The notes beneath the pieces are model-generated. The model did no database searches and had not been told where the DNA came from. It saw only the letters and a list, made by a program, of their open reading frames with translations. From positions 1 through 44,844 of the forward strand of contig DAHXLF010000003.1 in NCBI GenBank assembly GCA_027371755.1: a stretch of 44,844 nt of DNA, given 5' to 3'. Shown one piece after another: positions 37,759 to 44,844 of the stretch. Source of the stretch: Acidimicrobiales bacterium. Lineage in GTDB: Bacteria > Actinomycetota > Acidimicrobiia > Acidimicrobiales > JABEUL01. Positions within the stretch are counted from its first letter, which is position 1; every line of letters starts with the position of its first letter. The position numbers and the translations under genes were made by a program.

Positions 37759-38007
37759 TCAAACTTGTATCCGATAGCGCCTGTAATTTAAGTTGACATC
37801 TTTTACGTTTCGACCATCATCTTTTGTAATGCTACGAATAACCATGAAATTAATGGGTCCGCGATTGCAATCTGACAATGTCTTGGCCGATTTGACCCTT
37901 GCTTTGTCCACCTGAAAAACATTGAGCGATGAAGCCTTTAAAATCAAATCATTACTGAAACGATCATGGCTTGTACCTAATATAACTTTATACTCAAAAT
38001 AGTTCAT
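37759..38007 (-). CDS. Hypothetical small protein
   Basis: 82-aa ORF divergent from the methyltransferase gene; no family recognised. Confidence 0.35.
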   Translation of the reverse strand: MNYFEYKVILGTSHDRFSNDLILKASSLNVFQVDKARVKSAKTLSDCNRGPINFMVIRSITKDDGRNVKDVNLNYRRYRIQV

Positions 38008-38055
38008 TTCTTAAAGTAACCGGTATTTATTTAAGATCGCTTCATTAAAATTAAA

Positions 38056-39429
38056 ATGATGTCAAAGAATGATTTATCTTCGGTCGTACAAACGCTCGTC
38101 TATGACATTTTTAAAAGAGAGCTGCCAATAAACCTGCATCTCTGGGATGGGTCCTCCATAATCTCCGACAGTGCCGTATGTACAATTAAAGTTAATTCTC
38201 CGAACGCATTCAGGCGGATTCTATATTCTCCGGGTGAGTTGGGTTTTGCGAGAGCATACGTAACCGGTGAATTGGAAATTGAAGGCAGTATTTTTAACCT
38301 ATTGGAATTGCGCAAAGCACTGGAAGATAAAGACGGTGATGTTAACTTCAATTTGGACTTTAGAACTAAATTAACCGTAGCTAAAACTCTGATAAAACTT
38401 AAAGCGCTGGGCTTGCCGCTTCAGCCGCCTGCCATCGAAATGAAACCCTCTAAGAGGATAACAAAAGTACTGCATTCCAAAGATCGAGATAGAGAAGATA
38501 TCTCATATCACTACGACATTTCAAATGAGTTCTATGAACTGGTATTGGGCAAGTCAATGGTATATTCTTGCGGATATTTCGGCAACGACTATAACCTAAA
38601 AGATGAAATTACCCTCGAACAGGCACAGTTAGATAAGTGTGATTTAATTTGCAGAAAATTGGAGTTATCCAAGGGACAAAAACTGTTAGACATCGGCTGC
38701 GGCTGGGGAACATTGTTGATCTATGCAGCTTTAACCTACGGGATCAGCGGAGTCGGCGTAACGCTTTCAAAAGAACAGTATGAATATGCAAACATGAGAA
38801 TTAAGTCACTGCATCTGGAGGACAGGCTTGAAGTGAGGCTCGTGGACTATCGAGACTTAAAGGGAGAAGAGTTTGATGCCATCAGTTCAGTGGGTATGTC
38901 AGAACACATCGGTAAAGCCGAACTGACCAACTATTTTAAAAAACTCCACTCTCTCCTTAAAGATGAGGGAAAGATATTAAATCATGCAATTTCAAGACCT
39001 TCTGACAACGGCAAAAAGCACGGTTTTACTGGAAAAAACTCATTTATAAATCGATACGTGTTCCCCGACGGCGAACTTGAAGAGGTTGGTTGCGTAATAA
39101 CTGCGATGCAAAATTCACACTTTGAAGTAAGAGATGTTGAATCTCTTCGTGAACACTACGCAAAGACTCTTCGTTGTTGGGTATCCAATTTAGAAAACGA
39201 TTACGAATCTGCCGAACAGTTGGCAGGCACATTAAGAGCCAGAGTCTGGAAACTATATATGGCCGCTTCGGCAGTTACATTTGAAGACAATAAAGTCTCC
39301 ATACATCAAATCTTGGCGGTAAAGACTCCCAAGTCAGGGATATCAAATTTTCCCTTGAGCAGATTGAAGTACTTGTTAAATATGACCACAACCCCGCCTG
39401 GTATAAAATCTCTTACATCTCCGGATTAG
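38056..39429 (+). CDS. Cyclopropane-fatty-acyl-phospholipid synthase family methyltransferase
   Basis: REDISYHYDISNEFYELVLGKSMVYSCGYF; KLLDIGCGWGTLLIYAA; GVTLSKEQYEYA; SVGMSEHIG; FINRYVFPDGEL. Confidence 0.94.
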   Translation: MMSKNDLSSVVQTLVYDIFKRELPINLHLWDGSSIISDSAVCTIKVNSPNAFRRILYSPGELGFARAYVTGELEIEGSIFNLLELRKALEDKDGDVNFNLDFRTKLTVAKTLIKLKALGLPLQPPAIEMKPSKRITKVLHSKDRDREDISYHYDISNEFYELVLGKSMVYSCGYFGNDYNLKDEITLEQAQLDKCDLICRKLELSKGQKLLDIGCGWGTLLIYAALTYGISGVGVTLSKEQYEYANMRIKSLHLEDRLEVRLVDYRDLKGEEFDAISSVGMSEHIGKAELTNYFKKLHSLLKDEGKILNHAISRPSDNGKKHGFTGKNSFINRYVFPDGELEEVGCVITAMQNSHFEVRDVESLREHYAKTLRCWVSNLENDYESAEQLAGTLRARVWKLYMAASAVTFEDNKVSIHQILAVKTPKSGISNFPLSRLKYLLNMTTTPPGIKSLTSPD

Positions 39430-39583
39430 GTCTGTGTCCTATTAACCAAAATAAACCTAGTTCCCTAGCATCCAAGTTCAACCCAATAGATTATTTTTAT
39501 CTTTTGAAAGTATTTTGACAAGAACCGTATTATGTTGTCAATTAAGCAAAATTCTTCTACGACTACAATTCAATATCGATAGA

Positions 39584-39612
39584 GAACTGATACAAACAAA
39601 TTGTATCAGTTC
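39584..39612. terminator. 12-bp inverted repeat between convergent cfa-like and modBC genes
   Basis: gaactgatacaa-acaaa-ttgtatcagttc. Confidence 0.75.
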
Positions 39613-39616
39613 GACT

Positions 39617-41586
39617 TTAAGTCAATACCAACACGTCATCGGGATCAAAGTGTAAATAAAATTCACAATTTAGATTGTCTTCGGCCACTTCAAACGAGCT
39701 CAACTTTGCCTTGATAAGACGGCCACAATCAAATTCAAAATATCCGTAAAATTCTAATGACGATGTCTTAAAAGTTGATTCAAGTCGACCTTTTAAGATT
39801 ACTCCGTTAAAACTTTCGATTTTATGCTTTGAAACCGAAATTTTAGTTGGATGAACCGACCACAAAACTACGGCGTCGTTTCTGTGCGACGGTATCTTTA
39901 GGTCATGGCTGAGTACAATTTGATTGTCTGCTACGACTGATTCATTGAATGTCTCATAACCGCATATATGTGCCACGAGTAAGTCTTTAGGTGCCATTGC
40001 CAGATTATCAAAGGTATCCACCTGAACAACCTGAAGGTTTTCCACGACCCCTATTAGTTGAGATAGTCGTAAACCCTCATTTATGTCGTGGGTAACAAAT
40101 ATCCCAATGGCTTCCACGTGTTGCAAAATACTTTTAAGATCTTTTATTAAATTTGTTTTGGTTAAGACGTCCAAGTTTGCAAAAGGCTCGTCAAACAGTA
40201 CAAGCGCGGGTCGATTCGCAAGTGCCCTGTAAATTCCAAGCCTCTGTTTTTCGCCGCCGGAAAGTACGTCTGTTTTAGAGGTCAGTAACCTATCTAAACC
40301 CAAAGCTTTAATAAGATACAAATTGCTTTCGGTAAATTGTTTTGTGCAGAGATTTATTTCGTAATAGACAGTTTTATTTAATATCACAGGTGAAGACTGT
40401 GCGACATATCCTACTCGAATAAGATTCTCTTTGTCGTTATTTTCCAACCTACGTTGGTTTAATAAGTTGTCTTTTAGCACGCTCTTTAGCAAAGTGGTTT
40501 TTCCTGCGCCCGTAGGTCCAACTAAAGTCAAATATTTATGCGTAATTAATTCTTCATCCAAGTTAAATGACCCGAGTTGCGATAAATACTTTGAAACTTT
40601 AGAACTTATATTTTGACCGTCACTTGAATTGTCGAATTTTGAAGCATCTTGATTTGTGCCCAAACCGACGGGTTCGTTTTCCCCGTGAATATTGCCGCAG
40701 AAATTATTGGCAAAGGGGCTACTCTTATTGGCATTATTTAGATTTGAGATTTTATTTAATAGATTTTTTGATCCGTGACTTTTCTTTGACTTTAGGTAGG
40801 TTTGAGAAAAAATAAAGTATATTGCGATTGCTATGGCTCCTATCAATATGGAAAAGGTAATAGCAGAGTCTATGTTGTTCATACCTGTCGAAGAGAATCT
40901 TACATACAGCAACACTGGAAGCGAATAAGGATGGTATGAAACCAGTATGGTTGCCCCAAACTCTCCGAAGGCTCTTAACCAAGTTAAAATTAAACCACCC
41001 AACCAAATTTGACGAGTGGAAGGGAGAATTATTTTAGTCAAAAGCTTAAATTTTGAATATCCCTGAGTCTTATAAACGTCCAGCAAATCTCTGTTTACAC
41101 TTAGAAATGCACTTCTTAGTGCAATTGCCGAAAATGGCGTTGCTACAAAAATCTGAGCGAAGATAATCCCTATAAACGATTCTGTAAAGGAGATATTAAC
41201 ATGAGCTCCAATCAAACCATAGGGGCCGATGATTTTTAGCAACAGCAGCCCCGATACCAGTGGCGGAAAGCCAATGGGAACGGTAGTTAAAAAAAAACAC
41301 TTCTGCTGATTAATTTATGACGGGTCATCGAAATGAAATAGATTAGCGGCACAATGGTTACAAAGGTAACTGCCGTAGATATGGTCGATGCGGCAATTGA
41401 TATCTCAGTCGCTTTTACCAGCTGGGAATCACCAAAGTTTAAACGAACCGACGTTAACAAAAAATAGACGATCGGCAATCCCAAATAAACGGTTATCAGT
41501 CCCGCAAGCAATATTAAGACCGTCGTAGGGCTAAATATTGTAGAGCTAAGTGTTTTAGTTATTCTTACCGGCTTCAGTGTCTGCAT
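39617..41586 (-). CDS. Molybdate ABC transporter permease-ATPase fusion (ModB-ModC), interrupted by a -1 frame change at a T9 run (A9 on + strand, 41289-41297)
   Basis: ORFs 41287..41586 (permease N-terminus) and 39617..41242 (permease C-terminus EFGATILVSY plus ATPase VGPTGAGKTTLL, LSGGEKQRLGIYRAL, LVLFDEPFANLD). One extra T, or a -1 slip, gives ...SRSVFFLTTVPIGFPPLVSGLLLLKIIGPYGLIG. Confidence 0.85.
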
Positions 41587-41597
41587 CTTGAAATTGT

Positions 41598-42497
41598 TTA
41601 AGCCTTGGACGAGGAAATGATCTTTAGGGTGGAAGCTGGAACATCTGCCCGGTTACCGGTAATTGCAAAAGATGTCGGAGTCTCGATACCGTTGGCATTA
41701 AAGACTTTCTGCGCAGCGGAACTAAGAAGGTAATTCATAAATGCCAAAGCACCTTGTTTGTTTGTCGAATTCGTTAAGATGCTGACCGTATATACCGCGC
41801 CATTTGACAAATTTGCCATTGATTGATACAAGATATGCTGATCGACAGCCTCGGAAAGATAGAAGAAACCGCCGTCCAACTGGCCGCTCTCCAAACGACC
41901 TACTAAATCCTGTTCGGGAAACACATTACCGCTACCAGTCACAATCGAATCTAAAGCCGGATCACCTACAAGACTCGCTTCTTTTTTAACCAAACTGACG
42001 GTTAATACCCCTTTGGGATCCAACACCGGATCGGTTCGGCCAACCCTGAAACCGGGCTCAGTCACCACCTTGTACCATGGTTTACTTTTTAATTGCGAAT
42101 AAAACTTGGAATTTGACGTATAGCCGAACACCAAAGGTGATGATCCGAAAATAATGTAGTAATCGATTCCTATGGGAGCCTTATTTAAAACAAGACTGTT
42201 TACTGAAGTACCAGCCGATATAAATATATCGGCTTTCAAGTCCTTTGATTCAATCTCATTGGCCAATAGAGAAGATCCTCCCGCATATCCTCTGAACTTA
42301 TATCCGGTTTGAGCGGTAAAACCTTTTGAGATCTGATTATCAAATAAATTTTCCAAAGAGGCGGCGTATGCAACATTTACCGCTGGCTTTGGAGTAACCT
42401 CCTGTTTTGAACCATTGTTACCACCTATCGAATTCGTCGAGCAAGCCGCAAGAGCAATAGATATACCGACCAAAATTATTAAAGTGTATTTTTTCAT
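41598..42497 (-). CDS. Extracellular substrate-binding lipoprotein, molybdate/tungstate type (ModA/WtpA-like)
   Basis: Lipobox IALAACST; VAYAASLENLFDNQI; ADIFISAG; PLVFGYTS; operon with ModBC. Confidence 0.9.
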   Translation of the reverse strand: MKKYTLIILVGISIALAACSTNSIGGNNGSKQEVTPKPAVNVAYAASLENLFDNQISKGFTAQTGYKFRGYAGGSSLLANEIESKDLKADIFISAGTSVNSLVLNKAPIGIDYYIIFGSSPLVFGYTSNSKFYSQLKSKPWYKVVTEPGFRVGRTDPVLDPKGVLTVSLVKKEASLVGDPALDSIVTGSGNVFPEQDLVGRLESGQLDGGFFYLSEAVDQHILYQSMANLSNGAVYTVSILTNSTNKQGALAFMNYLLSSAAQKVFNANGIETPTSFAITGNRADVPASTLKIISSSKA

Positions 42498-42892
42498 AAG
42501 TTATCCACCACCTCAACGGTTACGGCACTGGCTTTTACTGATGCCAATGCAATTTTCCCCTTTTCAAGCTTTAAATCCCTGACAGCTTCAGTGGTCATTA
42601 GCGAAACGATTCGATTCTTTCCCGAGGCCATATTGACTTGCGACATGATTTGGTCGCTTTTAACATCGGTCACCAAACCCAAGAACCTGTTGCGTGCGCT
42701 CAATTTGGGAAGGTTGACGGATTCAAAGGCCAAGTTAGAATTTAAAAACTCTGCCAAATCAAGCGGATCGACAGTTCGATGCCCGCCTGCGGTCCTCTCC
42801 TCTTTAAGGTAGCCTTCATTTATAAGTCTTCTGAGTCTTTCGACGCTGACTCCTAAGATATCAGCGGCAACACCGATTCGAATATTATCCAC
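42494..42892 (-). CDS. HTH (MerR/excisionase-like) plus TOBE molybdate-binding-type regulator
   Basis: GVAADILGVSVERLRRLINEGYLKEERTAGGHRTVDPLDLAEFL then SARNRFLGLVTDVKSDQIMSQVNMASGKNRIVSLMTTEAVRDLKLEKGKIALASVKASAVTVE. Confidence 0.9.
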   Translation of the reverse strand: MDNIRIGVAADILGVSVERLRRLINEGYLKEERTAGGHRTVDPLDLAEFLNSNLAFESVNLPKLSARNRFLGLVTDVKSDQIMSQVNMASGKNRIVSLMTTEAVRDLKLEKGKIALASVKASAVTVEVVDNL

Positions 42893-42947
42893 AAATTACA
42901 GTATAACTCGTTTTTAATAGTTTTGGAAGCAATAAATCTAATTTTTG

Positions 42948-43988
42948 CTAGATTTTTTTTAACTCACCAATTATGTAACTTGCTTGACCTACAGATTCCA
43001 GAAAACTTATAACCGAATTCACGAATGAATTTTTGACCACAAGGATCATCCCGATTCCGTTGTTAAATACCAAATCCATTTCGGTTTCATCGACATTGCC
43101 CAATTTTTGCAACATATCAAATATCGGCGGTTTTTCCCAACTTCCTGCGTCAATAACGGGTTTAAGGTGTTCTGGAAGCACCCGCTGCAAATTGTTCATC
43201 ATCCCGCCTCCCGTTATATGCGCAATGGCGGTTACGGCGTCAAAATGACTTTCAAGCAGTAAGGATATCTTTCGGGCATATATAACCGACGGTTCAAGAA
43301 GTAGATCAACAACCGTAGGCGAATCAAGACCTAAAGGGCGATCTTCCAATTTCAAACCGGCCGCCTCAAATACAATTTTGCGAGCCAATGAGAATCCATT
43401 GGATCTCAGATTATACGACGGCAAGCCTACCAAAATATTGTCCGAGCCTACCATCGACTTGTCCAAAATTTTGTCTTGGTCTACGATGCCGACAGCAAAA
43501 CCGGCCAAATCGAATTCAAAGACGTCATCTGAGCGCGGGTGCTCGGCCATCTCACCACCGATTAATGAACAGGCGGCTTCGTTGCATCCTTTGACGATGC
43601 CCGACACCACATCTTTGATCATCAGTGGATCCAATTTAGAGATTGACACGTAATCGAGCATATAGGCTGGAGTTGCTCCGCAGCAAACCAAATCGTCTAC
43701 ACACATAGCAACTAAATCAATTCCGATGGTATCAAATCTTTTGGCCATTGACGCAAGGTAAGCTTTAGTTCCCACGCCATCGGTTGTCGAAACTAAAACA
43801 GGACTTTTGTAACGATCAAGCGGAACTTTGTACATTCCGCCGAAACCACCAAGTTGACTTATGACATCGGAACTGTATGTTGATTTTGCTAAATCTTTAA
43901 TCAACTCAACGGCATGCTCGCCGCTTCGGATATCAACTCCGGAATCTTTATAACTTAAAAAATGATTGACGGGAAGATCAGTCAACAC
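42948..43988 (-). CDS. purM: Phosphoribosylformylglycinamidine cyclo-ligase
   Basis: LSYKDSGVDIRSGEHAVELIK; LVSTTDGVGTKAYLA; DLVCCGATPAYMLDYVS; LIGGEMAEHP; HITGGGMMNNLQRVLP. Confidence 0.97.
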   Translation of the reverse strand: MLTDLPVNHFLSYKDSGVDIRSGEHAVELIKDLAKSTYSSDVISQLGGFGGMYKVPLDRYKSPVLVSTTDGVGTKAYLASMAKRFDTIGIDLVAMCVDDLVCCGATPAYMLDYVSISKLDPLMIKDVVSGIVKGCNEAACSLIGGEMAEHPRSDDVFEFDLAGFAVGIVDQDKILDKSMVGSDNILVGLPSYNLRSNGFSLARKIVFEAAGLKLEDRPLGLDSPTVVDLLLEPSVIYARKISLLLESHFDAVTAIAHITGGGMMNNLQRVLPEHLKPVIDAGSWEKPPIFDMLQKLGNVDETEMDLVFNNGIGMILVVKNSFVNSVISFLESVGQASYIIGELKKI

Positions 43989-44013
43989 TACTCCTCAGAG
44001 CTTTTCAAATAAT
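43937..44013. repeat. 77-bp exact direct repeat, copy 1 (purF stop/purM start)
   Basis: Identical to 44768-44844; flanking bases differ at the left boundary. Confidence 0.97.
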
Positions 44014-44767
44014 TTTGCATCTGATATGGTAGCCGGCATTTTGACTACGGTTTTCACGTCAGTCGGAACGGCGGAAGGATAGCTTCCCGTTAAACAGCCA
44101 TTACAAAATTCCTTGCCTTGAGCATTGATGGCCTCAATTAACGATTTCAACGATAAGAATCCGACACTGTCGGCTCCAATTATTGAAGCTATCTCATCTA
44201 TTTCGACATTTGCTGCCAAAAGCTCGTCTTTAGTCGGAATATCTATACCATAGAAACACGGCCATTTAAAAGGCGGTGAAGAAAACCTCATATGCACCTC
44301 TTTAGCTCCCGCTTCACGAAGCATCTTTATCAATGCAGAAGAAGTTGTGCCTCTGACAAATGAATCATCCACTACTATCAATCTTTTTCCCACAATGTTC
44401 TCTTTAAGAGGTGTCAGCTTTCGTCGAACATTTTTATATCTCTGCTCTTGAGTCGGATATATAAAAGTTCTTCCGATGTAACGGTTTTTAACCAAACCTT
44501 GTCCGTATGGTATCCCCGAATGCTTTGAATATCCCTCTGCGGCGGGAATTCCCGAATCGGGAACCCCCATTACCATGTCAGCGTCAACTCCGTGCTCTAT
44601 TGCCAGAAGTTCTCCCATTCGTCTTCTTGTGCCGTGCACTTCTCTGTTATACAAAATTGAATCGGGTCTCGAAAAATAGACAAATTCAAATATGCATAAC
44701 TTTTCTTTGGGTTCAACAATAAACGGAAAGTAGCTTTTTGTGCCGGTCTCATCAACTACGATCAATT
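43995..44767 (-). CDS. purF: Amidophosphoribosyltransferase, C-terminal part only (N-terminal Cys-glutaminase domain missing)
   Basis: FEFVYFSRPDSILYNREVHGTRRRMGELLA; DADMVMGVPDSGIPAAEGYSKHSGIPYGQGLVKNRYIGRTFI; RLIVVDDSFVRGTTSSALIKMLREAGAKEVHMR. Confidence 0.95.
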
Positions 44768-44844
44768 CTCCGGAATCTTTATAACTTAAAAAATGATTGA
44801 CGGGAAGATCAGTCAACACTACTCCTCAGAGCTTTTCAAATAAT
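44768..44844. repeat. 77-bp exact direct repeat, copy 2, at contig end
   Basis: Identical to 43937-44013; reads as purM N-terminus fused in frame onto purF. Confidence 0.97.

Noticed and set aside
43995-44819. Novel PurM-PurF fusion protein
   Set aside because: The PurM part is an exact 77-bp copy ending at the contig edge, best explained as an artefact.

Overview
Low-GC, probably actinobacterial (Acidimicrobiia-like by gene content; inference) chromosomal contig of 44,844 bp with dense single-copy genes. No CRISPR array, rRNA, IS element or recognisable prophage was seen. Main blocks: a CofC/FbiD fragment, PIG-L deacetylase and HU; a stand-alone MobF/TrwC-type relaxase domain next to a PafB/PafC-like WYL pair; pilT plus a prepilin peptidase; a GT2 glycosyltransferase, SRAP (YedK/HMCES) protein and AMP-dependent ligase; an AddAB/AdnAB-like helicase/nuclease pair; lipid/CoA genes (SDR, acyl-CoA dehydrogenase); HAD and TetR; a Ser/Thr-rich secreted protein; an ArdC-like zincin; SRPBCC, PaaX, a lipoprotein alpha/beta hydrolase and an SDR; a two-component system plus MMPL transporter; dienelactone hydrolase; tRNA-Asp and tRNA-Phe; a CFA synthase-like methyltransferase; a molybdate operon (HTH-TOBE regulator, ModA, ModB-ModC fusion) whose permease is split at a T9 run; and purM and purF. 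Most notable: (i) the T9 slippage/indel site in modBC; (ii) the orphan relaxase; (iii) repeated short tandem duplications (10-21 bp units) confined to intergenic DNA; (iv) both contig ends look chimeric, the right end being an exact 77-bp copy of the purM start fused to a truncated purF. No clearly new defence or mobile system could be demonstrated from sequence alone.
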